Shown piece by piece: positions 8,398 through 17,179 of a stretch of DNA of 36,148 nucleotides. The DNA is from an uncultured Bacteroidota bacterium. GTDB taxonomy: Bacteria; Bacteroidota; Bacteroidia; Chitinophagales; UBA8649. The first letter of the stretch is position 1; every line of letters begins with the position of its first letter. A program made the translations under genes and the position numbers. A model generated the notes under the pieces. It was not told the origin of the DNA. It was given only the letters and a program-made list of their open reading frames with translations, and searched no databases. Where the stretch lies: contig CAKZQD010000222.1 of the NCBI GenBank assembly GCA_937139485.1, positions 1 to 36,148 of the forward strand. Reading direction: 5' to 3'.

Positions 8398-9873
8398 ATG
8401 TCAAATATTCAAAAAAAACTTTTTACAAACATATTTATACTTGTTTTAGTTAATTTATTAATTAAACCTTTCTGGACTTTTGGTATAGATATAAAAGTTT
8501 TGAAGATTATAGGTGCAGAAAGTTATGGTTTTTATTATGCCGTATTCAATTTTACATTTCTGTTTCATATTTTTATTGATATTGGTATCAATCAGTTTCA
8601 CAATAGAGAAATAGCTCGCACACCAGAAAAATTGATGCTTCAATATAGCCAATTGTTAAATTTAAAGCTGTTTTTTTCCTTTATTTATATAATTATTACA
8701 TTTTCTGTTGCTTATTTTTATTACGGTTACGAAGTTTTACGATTCAAATTATTATTGATACTTGGTGTCAATCAAATTATTCATTCATTTATACTTTATA
8801 ATAGAGCAAATTTTACTGCACTTTTCAAGTTTAAATTAGATTCTTTTTTTTCTATTTTCGATAAACTATTGAGTATTATTATAGTTGCCTATATCTTTTA
8901 TTTAAGCCCAATAAAAAATAGCTTAGAACTAGATTTTAAGCTTGAATATTTTATATATGCGCAAACATTTTCTTTGCTGGTATCACTTATTTTTTCTACA
9001 AGTATTTTAGTTTTTAAAGAAAATCCCAAATGGCAAAAGCTAGATCTTAAAATATTTATTCCCTATTTAAAAAAGACACTTCCCTATGCTATTGCGGTTT
9101 TATTAATGGCTCTTTATACCAGAATAGATGCCGTAATGATAGAAAAACTATTACCAGAAACTGGTGATTATCAAGCTGGTGTGTATGCTGCTGGTTATAA
9201 AATTTTAGACGCTTTAAACCAAATTCCATATTTATTTGGTTTGTTTATTATTCCAGTATTTGCCAAAATGCTAAAACACAATGAAAACTTTAAACCTATA
9301 TTTTTTGCTGCTTTAAAAATACTCTTGAGTATTTCTATAGGTTTTACTATTGTTTCTTTATTTTGGGGAAAAGATATTTTACAACTACTATATAAAGACC
9401 TTTACAGGGACACTTGGTACAATTCGTATATTCTGCTTGTTTTTAGTTTTAATACCGCTGTGCTTATTTATACAACAGGTGGTTTACTAACAGCAAACAA
9501 TAATTTGATAGCCATAAGTAAAATGTCTATTGTGTGTATAGTTATAAATATAGTGCTAAATTATATTTTTATTTTGAAAGACGGAGCAGCAGGTGCAGCA
9601 CTTGCTACGCTTATTACACAAGCAAGTATGGCTGTAATGCAAATATTTTTAGTGCTAAAATTGTGGAAATTTAAGTTTGCTATTAAATATTTTCTCTACT
9701 TCTTCGTTTATACATTATTGCTCAGTATTTCATCGTATTTTTTGCAAGGAAACCTATTGAATATAGTAATTGTTGTATTTTTGGGAATTATAGTTGCACT
9801 TGCTTTAAATTTAGTAGAATGGAAAATATTTTTGCAAAACAAACAACTAAATAAGTCTTTAAATAGTAAATAA
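8398..9873 (+). CDS. Polysaccharide flippase (Wzx/MATE-like oligosaccharide transporter)
   Basis: The 491-residue protein is hydrophobic throughout with roughly 12-14 membrane segments and the usual features of PST/Wzx flippases: an N-terminal NLLIKPFWTFGIDIKVLKIIGAESYGFYYAVFNF stretch, and IGINQFHNREIAR between the early helices. A central LPYAIAVLLMALYTRIDAVMIEKL (about 230-253) is typical, as is the late DGAAGAALATLITQA. Its role is to move lipid-linked oligosaccharide units across the inner membrane. The stop codon overlaps the start of the next gene (TAATG), tying it to the Wzz-like protein. A weak TATATTTA box lies about 8 nt before the start. Confidence 0.85.
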   Translation: MSNIQKKLFTNIFILVLVNLLIKPFWTFGIDIKVLKIIGAESYGFYYAVFNFTFLFHIFIDIGINQFHNREIARTPEKLMLQYSQLLNLKLFFSFIYIIITFSVAYFYYGYEVLRFKLLLILGVNQIIHSFILYNRANFTALFKFKLDSFFSIFDKLLSIIIVAYIFYLSPIKNSLELDFKLEYFIYAQTFSLLVSLIFSTSILVFKENPKWQKLDLKIFIPYLKKTLPYAIAVLLMALYTRIDAVMIEKLLPETGDYQAGVYAAGYKILDALNQIPYLFGLFIIPVFAKMLKHNENFKPIFFAALKILLSISIGFTIVSLFWGKDILQLLYKDLYRDTWYNSYILLVFSFNTAVLIYTTGGLLTANNNLIAISKMSIVCIVINIVLNYIFILKDGAAGAALATLITQASMAVMQIFLVLKLWKFKFAIKYFLYFFVYTLLLSISSYFLQGNLLNIVIVVFLGIIVALALNLVEWKIFLQNKQLNKSLNSK

Positions 9874-10757
9874 TGAATAGAGAATATAATCTCATAGAAG
9901 TAGTTAGAACTTTATTGAAATGGAAATGGCATATTGCTTCAATTACAATTATAGGTGCTGTAGCTGCAGTGTTAGTTAGTTTATTTGTAATGAAACCGTA
10001 TTACCAAAGTTTTGCATTGGTTTATCCTACAAATCAATCTGCGGCAGATAGATCTGCACTTTTTTCTTTAGAAGGAAATGCTACCAATGGCGAAAGTTCA
10101 TACTATGGTACAAAACACGATGCCAATAGAATATTAACTATTGCAAATTCGTCTTTATTGATAAACTATGTTATAAAAGAATACGACTTGGTAAATCATT
10201 ATGAAAACCAAGATAAAAAATATAAAAACTCAGATACTTATGAAGAGTTTATGAAGAATTATGCTGTTTATAAAACCGATAAAGATGCCATAAGAATTAA
10301 TTTAATAGACACCGACAAAAAACTTGCGGCTACTATTGTAAACGATATAGTAGCAACTATTGAATATGAAACTTCAAAACCGATAAAAGCCAATAAAGAA
10401 AAACTAAGTAAATCATTTTCTGAAAAATTGCTAGACAAACAAGCAGATTTAGAAGTAAAATCTAAAGTTTTGACACAGTTAAAAGCAAATACAACTGCAT
10501 ACAATTTGGCATACGATGAATACGAAATTTTAAAAGACGAATACAAAGAATTAAAGAAACTCAACGAACAATATGAAATAGCAGCTGCCCAAGAAATGCC
10601 TGGTATTCAAATTATTGAAAATGCATATCCCGCAGAAAGAAAAATAAAGCCTGTTCGTTCTAAAATAGTAGTAGCAAGTACATTGATTATTTTCTTTTTT
10701 GCTTGTTTGGCAGCATTGCTCATCGAAGAAATAAAATACATCAAAGAACAATTGTAA
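9873..10757 (+). CDS. Wzz-type chain-length determinant protein
   Basis: Wzz/PCP proteins set the chain length of surface polysaccharides from the inner membrane, with a large periplasmic part between two membrane helices. This 294-residue protein has that plan. A cytoplasmic start (MNREYNLIEVVRTLLKWKWH) precedes membrane segment 1 (about 21-40) and the conserved KPYYQSFALVYP entry into the periplasm. A long helical charged region follows (about 150-235), then the Pro-rich IENAYPAERKIKPVRSK ahead of membrane segment 2 (about 265-284). No tyrosine-kinase domain is fused. It starts on the last base of the flippase stop codon. Confidence 0.85.
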   Translation: MNREYNLIEVVRTLLKWKWHIASITIIGAVAAVLVSLFVMKPYYQSFALVYPTNQSAADRSALFSLEGNATNGESSYYGTKHDANRILTIANSSLLINYVIKEYDLVNHYENQDKKYKNSDTYEEFMKNYAVYKTDKDAIRINLIDTDKKLAATIVNDIVATIEYETSKPIKANKEKLSKSFSEKLLDKQADLEVKSKVLTQLKANTTAYNLAYDEYEILKDEYKELKKLNEQYEIAAAQEMPGIQIIENAYPAERKIKPVRSKIVVASTLIIFFFACLAALLIEEIKYIKEQL

Positions 10758-10766
10758 ATTAATTTT

Positions 10767-11174
10767 ATGAAAAACACATTCTTTTTTTTTAGTTTTTTAA
10801 TATTACTAGCTTCATCTTGTGCTAAAATTGAAACTATTAATTATAAAATTACAGAAACATCTACACGTGCAGAAGATGATAAAACTATGGCAGATTTCTT
10901 TTTAGAAATAAAAGATGTATCTGAAAGTAAAAATTGTACCAATGCAGAAAATTGGCGTTATGTAGAATATGGTTCTAAAGCTTGCGGTGGACCAATTGCT
11001 TATATGGCTTATTCTATTCAAATTAATACCAAAGATTTTTTAAACAAAGTAGAAGTTTATACTGCATTAGAAAAAAAATTCAATACTAAATGGAGTATTA
11101 TTTCTGATTGTGGAATTACACCGTCTCCAAGAAGTATAAAATGTGTATATAATAAAGCAGAATTGTTTTACTAA
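10767..11174 (+). CDS. Small lipoprotein of unknown function in the polysaccharide gene run
   Basis: The 135-residue protein begins with a lipoprotein signal (MKNTFFFFSFLILLASSC, lipobox LASSC, Cys18). The mature part has four further cysteines at 57, 73, 115 and 126, which could form two disulfides in the periplasm, and a conserved-looking ACGGPIAYMAYSIQINT segment (72-88). I know similar CGGP(x)xYxAYS small lipoproteins from Bacteroidota but no assigned function. It lies 9 nt after the wzz-like gene and 5 nt before the ligase gene, so it is part of the same transcript. A role in polysaccharide assembly is only inferred from position. Confidence 0.7.
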   Translation: MKNTFFFFSFLILLASSCAKIETINYKITETSTRAEDDKTMADFFLEIKDVSESKNCTNAENWRYVEYGSKACGGPIAYMAYSIQINTKDFLNKVEVYTALEKKFNTKWSIISDCGITPSPRSIKCVYNKAELFY

Positions 11175-11179
11175 ATTTC

Positions 11180-12628
11180 ATGGATAAAGCAATTTTAAAT
11201 AAAACAACAAATTTAGAAACAATACTATTTTACGGTTTTGGACTATTAGTAATTGCTTGTACTTTATTATCTTATATTTTTCAGACTAAAATATTTTTAG
11301 CATTTCCAGCTTTATTTCCTTTGGTATATTTTGCAATTACAGATTTTCGTAAAATTTATTTTGCTTTACTTTTTTTACTGCCATTATCATTAGAATATCA
11401 GGTTACAGAAAGCCTAGGAACAGATTTACCAACAGAACCATTAATGCTTGGTTTAATGTTTGTTTTGTTGTTTTATTTTATAAAAAATATTCAACGAATA
11501 GATTTTTCTTTTTTTAAAAACTCAATAATGATATTGCTTATTGTTCATTTTTTTTGGATAGGAATTACATCTTTTACTTCATTAACACCTTTACTTTCAT
11601 TTAAATTTATACTTGCAAAAACTTGGTATATTTTTGCTTTTTTATTGGCTACAGCAGTTTTTATAAAATCTAAAAATGACATTAAAAAGTTTTTTTGGAT
11701 AATTTATATTCCGCTTACATTTACTGTTATCTGGGCTTTGTTTTGGCATGGTCTTACAAATTTTCATTTCGATACTATAAATAATTCTTTAACACCATTT
11801 TATAGAAACCATGTAGTATATGCAAATTTGCTTACCGTTTTTTTACCATTTGTTTTTTTAGCAAGAAACTGGTATTTGCCAGCAAGCACAAAAAGAAGAT
11901 TGCTAAACATGTCGGTAATAATTTATCTCGCAGCTATATATTTTGCTTACACAAGAGCAAGTTATTTAGCACTTTTTGCTATGTTTTTAGTTTATTTTAT
12001 TGTTAATTTCAAAATGATAAAACTTACAATATTTGCTAGTATTCTTGCTATTATTGGTGTTTTTAGTTTTATAACACACAATAATTATTATCTAAAATAC
12101 TCACCAACGGTAAAAACTGTTTCTCATCACGATTTATCTGGAATTATAGATGCTACTTTAAAAGGTACAGATGTTTCTAGTATGGAAAGAATTTATCGTT
12201 GGATAGCTGCAATTCATATGGCAAATGATAGACCAATTACTGGTTTTGGACCAAATGGTTTTGTGCCAAATTATGAAAATTATACTGTATTTATTTTTGA
12301 AACTTGGATAAGCGAAAATCCAGAACGATCTGGTGTACACAATTACTTTTTAATGACACTGGTAGAACAAGGTGTAATTGGTTTAATTATTTTTTTTAGT
12401 TTAATAGCAGTGTTTTTCATTTTTTCTGAAAACTTGTTTCATAAAATAAAAGACAAGGAACTTCAAAAAACGATAAAAGCTATTATACTTTCTATGACGG
12501 CAATAGTTGTAAGCTGCCTATTTAGTGATTTATTGGAAGTAGATAAAATAGGTTCATTTTTCTTTATTATGCTAGCTTTTATAGTTATAATAAGTAGAAA
12601 TTTTAAACCTTTTATTAAAGAAAAATAA
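11180..12628 (+). CDS. O-antigen ligase/polymerase family membrane protein (WaaL/Wzy-like)
   Basis: The 482-residue protein has about 11-12 membrane segments and a large periplasmic loop in its second half. The end of that loop has the Wzy_C/WaaL landmark: a GFGPNGFVPNYE stretch (about 355-366) and then RSGVHNYFLMTLVEQGVIGL (about 382-401), where the His and following helix are typical. It would either polymerise repeat units or attach the finished chain to an acceptor; sequence alone does not separate these. The gene closes the plus-strand run flippase-wzz-lipoprotein-ligase. No glycosyltransferase lies within this run, so sugar assembly genes must be elsewhere. Confidence 0.8.
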   Translation: MDKAILNKTTNLETILFYGFGLLVIACTLLSYIFQTKIFLAFPALFPLVYFAITDFRKIYFALLFLLPLSLEYQVTESLGTDLPTEPLMLGLMFVLLFYFIKNIQRIDFSFFKNSIMILLIVHFFWIGITSFTSLTPLLSFKFILAKTWYIFAFLLATAVFIKSKNDIKKFFWIIYIPLTFTVIWALFWHGLTNFHFDTINNSLTPFYRNHVVYANLLTVFLPFVFLARNWYLPASTKRRLLNMSVIIYLAAIYFAYTRASYLALFAMFLVYFIVNFKMIKLTIFASILAIIGVFSFITHNNYYLKYSPTVKTVSHHDLSGIIDATLKGTDVSSMERIYRWIAAIHMANDRPITGFGPNGFVPNYENYTVFIFETWISENPERSGVHNYFLMTLVEQGVIGLIIFFSLIAVFFIFSENLFHKIKDKELQKTIKAIILSMTAIVVSCLFSDLLEVDKIGSFFFIMLAFIVIISRNFKPFIKEK

Positions 12629-12633
12629 TAAAC

Positions 12634-13497
12634 TTAAATAGGCTCTGTTCCTATTTCTAACCAAAAAGAGCCTCCATGTTTTTCAACAGTATTTAAATTT
12701 GGATGCTTCCAAAAATAATCTAATTCTGAAGCTAAAGATTTATTTTCTGAAATATAATAACAAGGAAAAATAGTTTGGTAACGTTTAGGGTTTGCCATTA
12801 AATTTATAGCAAGACCATATTGTTCAGAATAAAATCTGTCACACATAAACTGAGGATAATCGTAAGGCAAATAAATATCGTGAATGTGAACAATTACTCC
12901 TTTTTTTAAAAACGGTAAAATTTCCATGTAAAAAACCATTCCATCAGAATTTGGCAATATTCTATGCGAATTATCAATAAATAAAACATCACCAGCTTCT
13001 AAGTTTAATACCTCTTTATAATCAGTATTTTCAAATGGTTTTTTAATAATAGTATCTGCTACTGCTCCTATCTCCTGCCTTGGATTTGGATCAATTGAAA
13101 CTATTTCCATATCCAATTTTAAATCATCTTTTGCTTTTCTAGCTACCTTTGTAGATGTACCAGAACCTACTTCAATATATTTTTTGGGTTTCAATTCGCC
13201 TAGTAAAGTGTATATAGCTACAATATCTAAACCTGGCAAATAGCCATTATTCCAACCTGGTTTTTTAGCATCATCTTTTTTAGCATCTTCTTCTATATTA
13301 TGAAGTGCATCAGTATATTTACTTACCGATTTCAAATGCTTTCTATAAATTTCATCTCTTGAAGAAATAATAGCATTCAAAGTCTTATGAGCGGGTTTTC
13401 CATGACCATAAATTGGCTTCATATCTACTGGATATTCTAAAAATAAATTTTGAAATTTTGGATTCAAAAAGTGATATAAATCTTTTATAAAGGACAT
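12634..13497 (-). CDS. Class I SAM-dependent methyltransferase (Methyltransf_24-like)
   Basis: The 287-residue protein carries motif I of class I methyltransferases, KKYIEVGSGTSTKVARKA (about 109-126). The acidic end of strand 2 (MEIVSIDPNPR) and a GDVLFIDNSHRILPNSD segment (about 170-186) follow, as in Methyltransf_24 proteins often found near polysaccharide genes. A VIVHIHDIYLPYDYPQ segment follows. There is no signal peptide. The substrate is unknown; a sugar or small molecule is plausible. It is convergent with the ligase gene (5 nt gap) and has a TAnnTTTG box 23 nt upstream. Confidence 0.75.
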   Translation of the reverse strand: MSFIKDLYHFLNPKFQNLFLEYPVDMKPIYGHGKPAHKTLNAIISSRDEIYRKHLKSVSKYTDALHNIEEDAKKDDAKKPGWNNGYLPGLDIVAIYTLLGELKPKKYIEVGSGTSTKVARKAKDDLKLDMEIVSIDPNPRQEIGAVADTIIKKPFENTDYKEVLNLEAGDVLFIDNSHRILPNSDGMVFYMEILPFLKKGVIVHIHDIYLPYDYPQFMCDRFYSEQYGLAINLMANPKRYQTIFPCYYISENKSLASELDYFWKHPNLNTVEKHGGSFWLEIGTEPI

Positions 13498-13520
13498 ATT
13501 TTATTGCTATAAATTCAAGT

Positions 13521-13528
13521 CAAAGTTA
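13521..13528 (-). promoter_or_regulatory. Putative -7 promoter element of the methyltransferase gene
   Basis: The minus strand reads TAACTTTG (TAnnTTTG), ending 23 nt before the ATG at 13497. No clear -33 element. Confidence 0.4.
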
Positions 13529-13563
13529 AGTGTTTTTTCAATAAATAATTCTATAATTATATT

Positions 13564-13571
13564 TAGATTTG
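13564..13571 (+). promoter_or_regulatory. Putative -7 promoter element of the proline dehydrogenase gene
   Basis: TAGATTTG matches TAnnTTTG exactly and ends only 4 nt before the ATG at 13576, so the transcript would start at or next to the start codon. Confidence 0.45.
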
Positions 13572-13575
13572 TGTA

Positions 13576-14757
13576 ATGGAAAACCAAACCAAAAAACTTT
13601 CATTTGATAATACTAAAATTGCTTTTAAACACTACTCAGATAGCCAACTAAAAAAATCGTATCGTATTTTTAAACTTCTGGGTTACGAAATTTTGAATGA
13701 TTTTGGTGTAACGCTTACAGAATTTGCACTTTCTATGAATTTGCCTATTACGCCAATAGTAAAACCATTGGTTTTTTCTATTTTTTGTGGTGGCGAAACT
13801 TTAGAAGAAACAAAAAAAACTGCCAAAATTCTTTCTGATAGGAATGTAAGATGTTTTTTGAATTATGGTGTTGAAGCTATTTCTAGTTTAGATGGTATAG
13901 AGCATACCACCGCAGTAAATATAGAGGCATTAAATTTTTCTAAAGACAATGATGGAATTATTGGAATACCTTGTAAACCTTCTTCTTTTGGGAAATTTGA
14001 ATTATTGCGCTTAAAACAACTTGGTACAAAATTTAATAAAGAACAGCAGAAACAATTTGACGATATGTTGCAGAGAATGGATTTAATATGCCAAACTGCA
14101 AGCCAAAATGGAGCAAAAGTATATTGGGATTCTGAAGAAACTTGGGTGCAAGAAGCTATAAATGACATTGTAGATGATTTAATGGAAAAATACAATAGAG
14201 AAAGACCTGTAGTTTACAATACCTTTCAAATGTATATTCATTTTAAATATAATTTTTTGCAAAATTCTATTTCTCGTGCACAAGAAAAAGGCTATATACT
14301 TGGAGCTAAGGTAGTAAGAGGCGCATATATGGAAAAAGAGCGCGAAACGGCAGCAAAAGAAAATCGTAAAGATCCTATCCACAAAACAAAAGCCGACACA
14401 GATGAAGATTATGACAAGGCTATTGCATTGTGTATCAAAAATATAAAAAAGGTTTCAGTTTGTGTAGCAACGCATAATGAAGAAAGCAATATTAAAGCCA
14501 CAAAACAAATGGAAAGTTTTAATATTGATAAAAATCATAAAAACGTTCATTTTTCTCAGTTATATGGAATGGGCGATCATATAACATTTAACCTTGCTGA
14601 TAATGCTTATAATGCTACAAAATACTTGCCTTTTGGACCTGTAAAGGAAGTAATACCATATTTAATAAGAAGAGCAGATGAAAATAGTTCTGTAGATGGG
14701 CAAATGGGAAGAGAATTGTCTATGTTGAAAAAAGAAATAAAAAGAAGGAAAATTTAG
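13576..14757 (+). CDS. Proline dehydrogenase (monofunctional)
   Basis: The enzyme oxidises L-proline to delta-1-pyrroline-5-carboxylate with FAD, the first step of proline use. The 393-residue protein is the separate Bacteroidota type, not fused to P5C dehydrogenase. Visible family segments are RCFLNYGVEA (about 92-101), an ILGAKVVRGAYMEKER barrel strand with the FAD-site Arg, CVATHNEESN, SQLYGMGDHITF, and near the end YLPFGPVKEVIPYLIRRADENSS, whose Arg pair binds the proline carboxylate. No partner P5C dehydrogenase gene is in the window. The start is supported by a -7 box just upstream. Confidence 0.93.
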   Translation: MENQTKKLSFDNTKIAFKHYSDSQLKKSYRIFKLLGYEILNDFGVTLTEFALSMNLPITPIVKPLVFSIFCGGETLEETKKTAKILSDRNVRCFLNYGVEAISSLDGIEHTTAVNIEALNFSKDNDGIIGIPCKPSSFGKFELLRLKQLGTKFNKEQQKQFDDMLQRMDLICQTASQNGAKVYWDSEETWVQEAINDIVDDLMEKYNRERPVVYNTFQMYIHFKYNFLQNSISRAQEKGYILGAKVVRGAYMEKERETAAKENRKDPIHKTKADTDEDYDKAIALCIKNIKKVSVCVATHNEESNIKATKQMESFNIDKNHKNVHFSQLYGMGDHITFNLADNAYNATKYLPFGPVKEVIPYLIRRADENSSVDGQMGRELSMLKKEIKRRKI

Positions 14758-14816
14758 AGTTCAATGCAGTAGTTACTAAAGCTATATTTATTGTTGATAA
14801 TAAAAGATTAAAATTT

Positions 14817-15443
14817 ATGAAATGGTATGATATATTTTCAAATATCTACGATACTTCTTTAGAGAAACTATATTTTGAAAGTAGAAAAAGAGCAGTAGAA
14901 TTATTGGACTTAAAATCTGGACAAGTAATAATTGATATTGCCTGTGGTACTGGAGCAAACTTTAAACATATAAAAGCTTCAGATAAAAATGTAAAGATTT
15001 ATGGAACTGATTTTTCTGAAGGAATGCTCAAAAAAGCTCAAACGACTATTTCTAAAAACAATTGGAATGATATTTCACTTTTTCAAGCTGATGCCAGAGA
15101 ATTAAGTGCTAATTTAATTAAAGAAAAGACAAAAAAAGACATAAGTTTCGATAGTGTTTTTTGTGTTTTGGGACTTTCTGTAATCCCAGATTGGGAACAA
15201 GTTTTGGATAAAATGCTTCACTTACTAAAAGAAAATGGAAAAATAGTGATTGTAGATGTTTTTGCTGAAAAGCGTGATTTTAATACTTGGATAGTTGAAA
15301 AATTTGCAAGAGCAGATTTGAATCGTAGAATTTGGCAAACACTAGAAAAAAAGACAAGTAATTTTCATTATGAATATTTGCCTGTAAAAGAAAGTAAAGT
15401 AGGTGGAAGATTATTTGTTGCTAGTGGAATAAAAAAATGCTAA
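14817..15443 (+). CDS. Class I SAM-dependent methyltransferase (UbiE/Methyltransf_11-like)
   Basis: The 208-residue protein opens MKWYDIFSNIYDTSLEKLYF, as in UbiE-like methyltransferases. It has motif I VIIDIACGTGANFKHI (about 38-53), the acidic strand-2 end IYGTDFSEGMLKKA (about 61-74), motif ALFQADA-type (LFQADARE) and a motif III-like ENGKIVIVDVFAE. The substrate is unknown; the C-terminal half (FHYEYLPVKESKVGGRLFVASG) is shorter than in true UbiE. It follows proline dehydrogenase by 59 nt on the same strand and may be co-transcribed. Confidence 0.8.
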   Translation: MKWYDIFSNIYDTSLEKLYFESRKRAVELLDLKSGQVIIDIACGTGANFKHIKASDKNVKIYGTDFSEGMLKKAQTTISKNNWNDISLFQADARELSANLIKEKTKKDISFDSVFCVLGLSVIPDWEQVLDKMLHLLKENGKIVIVDVFAEKRDFNTWIVEKFARADLNRRIWQTLEKKTSNFHYEYLPVKESKVGGRLFVASGIKKC

Positions 15444-15559
15444 TTGAGCAAAGAAATAATAATTAATTTACTACTTAATTTTATTGGTTACATATTTTTT
15501 AAGCAATATTAAACCATAATTTTTTTTAAAAGTAAGCTTTAGTAAGGGCAAACCAACCA

Positions 15560-16084
15560 TCACAAAACAATTTCCAAAGCTCCACTCCCATACTTTTCAA
15601 AACTAGCATCTTGAAAATTATACTTTTGTTTGTTTAATAAAATTTCTATTTCGTTTCTTAATTTTCCAGAACCAACTCCGTGAATGAAGACAATTTTTGA
15701 ATGAATTTTTCTGTCAATTCTATTTAAAGTTTCTTTTACTTTTTTAAGTTGCAATAAAACCATGTCGTGATTGGTCATATTTCTTGTAGAGCTAGTTAAA
15801 TGATGAATGTGTATATCTACTTCTAATACACTTCTTTTTAAATGACCAATACTTTGCTTTTTTTCTTCTTCTATAAACTCTTTTTGCTCTATTGCTATTA
15901 AAATATTGTCATTATTTAAATTATAATCGGCAATATTGGTTTGTAAACATAAATTGGTAAGTAAGACTTCAATTTCAAAACCATCTTCGTCTTCAATTAT
16001 TGCTTTGTAGCTTGTAAGTTGTAAAATTATTCCTTTTACATTATCATTTATAAGCTGAACTTTATCTCCTACAGAAAACAACAT
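15560..16084 (-). CDS. Short DUF2027/Smr-domain protein
   Basis: The 174-residue protein has an N-terminal KOW/Tudor-like piece (VGDKVQLINDNVKGIILQL and EDEDGFEIEVLLTNL, 5-45) as at the start of Bacteroidota DUF2027 proteins. The C-terminal Smr domain (about 95-174) has HIHHLT and IVFIHGVGSGKLRNEI, the HGxGxGxLR loop of Smr nucleases. From memory, family members are about twice as long, so the middle seems to be missing. Smr domains can nick branched DNA or cleave RNA; activity here is inferred. The ATG at 16084 directly follows the stop of the SDR gene (TAAATG), so the two are probably coupled. Confidence 0.75.
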   Translation of the reverse strand: MLFSVGDKVQLINDNVKGIILQLTSYKAIIEDEDGFEIEVLLTNLCLQTNIADYNLNNDNILIAIEQKEFIEEEKKQSIGHLKRSVLEVDIHIHHLTSSTRNMTNHDMVLLQLKKVKETLNRIDRKIHSKIVFIHGVGSGKLRNEIEILLNKQKYNFQDASFEKYGSGALEIVL

Positions 16085-17080
16085 TTATTTCAACCATTTT
16101 TTAAGTTTATACCAGTCTATGGCTACTTTTAAACCTTCGGCAAGGCTAACTTTTTGTTCAAAACCAAAATCTGCTTTTGCTTTTTCCATACTTCCAAGCC
16201 AAGCTTCTTCAATACCTTCTTTGGCTTTTTCATAATCAAAAGTTTGTGCTTTGCCTATAATTTTTCCATATAAACCAGAAAAGAAACCTGCTATTAATAT
16301 TATAAAATGTGGTAAAGCTAAAGTAAATGGCTTTTTACCCAGTAACTGAGCACAAACTTTAGCAATTTCTGACCAGGAATAAATATTTTCTGAGCATAAA
16401 AAATAGGCTTCGCTTGTAGTTTTTTCGGTAATTATCATTTTATAAAAAGAATCTAGTAAGTCTGAAATATGAATAATATTTACATACTTTTCTGAAAAAC
16501 CAACTTTTGGGTAAATTCCTTTATTAATACTTTGAATAAATTCAAACATTTCTACTTCTCTAGTTCCAGTTATTGGGCTTGGTCTGGCTATGGTAATATT
16601 TAGTTTGTCGAAATATTCTGCACAAAGTTTTTCTTGCTCCACTTTGGCTTTTCCATAACTTACTTTTGGGTTAAAACCATCACTTTCTTTCAGTGGTTTT
16701 TCCTTTGAAGTAGGACCGGAAACTGCTAAACTACTAGTAACCAATATTTTTTCTGGTTTAAATTCTAAAGCAGCAACAGCATCTAAAACATTTTTTGTTA
16801 AAGTTACATTTCCGTGAATATAAGTTTCATATTTTAAAGCCGCAACAGTACCCGCCAAGTGAAAAATGTATTTTGAAGCTTCAAAGGCTTTTGTTAAATC
16901 TGCTACATTTTCTAAACCTATTTTATGAAAGTGAAAACCTTTGTTTTCTAACCATTGTAAATTACTTGTACTTCTTACTATACAATGCACCTCAAACCCT
17001 TTAGCAGCCATATATTCTGCTAAATGACTTCCAATAAATCCATTTGCTCCAGTAATTACTATTTTATTTGATGTTGGCAT
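16085..17080 (-). CDS. Extended SDR, NAD(P)-dependent epimerase/reductase; candidate ceramide/ketosphinganine reductase (CerR-like)
   Basis: The 331-residue protein is an extended short-chain dehydrogenase: TGANGFIGSHL (10-20, TGxxGxxG), a VTSSLAVSG strand with the catalytic Ser, and YGKAK (Tyr142, Lys146). A late hydrophobic stretch (about 255-272, FIILIAGFFSGLYGKIIG) could touch the membrane. The frame is open upstream, but those codons run into the divergent SPT gene and MPTSNKIVITG is the natural start. The gene lies divergent from serine palmitoyltransferase. In Caulobacter and Bacteroides an SDR of this kind (CerR) reduces the keto group in bacterial ceramide synthesis, so that role is proposed from context. 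A sugar epimerase is the alternative. Confidence 0.7.
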   Translation of the reverse strand: MPTSNKIVITGANGFIGSHLAEYMAAKGFEVHCIVRSTSNLQWLENKGFHFHKIGLENVADLTKAFEASKYIFHLAGTVAALKYETYIHGNVTLTKNVLDAVAALEFKPEKILVTSSLAVSGPTSKEKPLKESDGFNPKVSYGKAKVEQEKLCAEYFDKLNITIARPSPITGTREVEMFEFIQSINKGIYPKVGFSEKYVNIIHISDLLDSFYKMIITEKTTSEAYFLCSENIYSWSEIAKVCAQLLGKKPFTLALPHFIILIAGFFSGLYGKIIGKAQTFDYEKAKEGIEEAWLGSMEKAKADFGFEQKVSLAEGLKVAIDWYKLKKWLK

Positions 17081-17144
17081 ATTTTTCTTTATTTCGTTAT
17101 GCAATAATAAGGAATAAACTATTTTTACACACAATTTAGAACTA

Positions 17145-17150
17145 TATAAT
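17145..17150 (+). promoter_or_regulatory. Possible promoter box upstream of spt
   Basis: The 99-bp divergent spacer between the SDR and SPT genes holds TATAAT, 29 nt before the SPT ATG. A TTTACA lies 15 nt further up, a spacing slightly too short for a sigma70 promoter. No TAnnTTTG box in a good place was found for either gene. Confidence 0.2.
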
Positions 17151-17179
17151 ACCAAACAAAGGCTAAACACAAGTAATTT

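Noticed and set aside
8398-12628. Defence or phage-related operon
   Set aside because: All genes fit surface-polysaccharide export; no nuclease, helicase, integrase or toxin motif is present.
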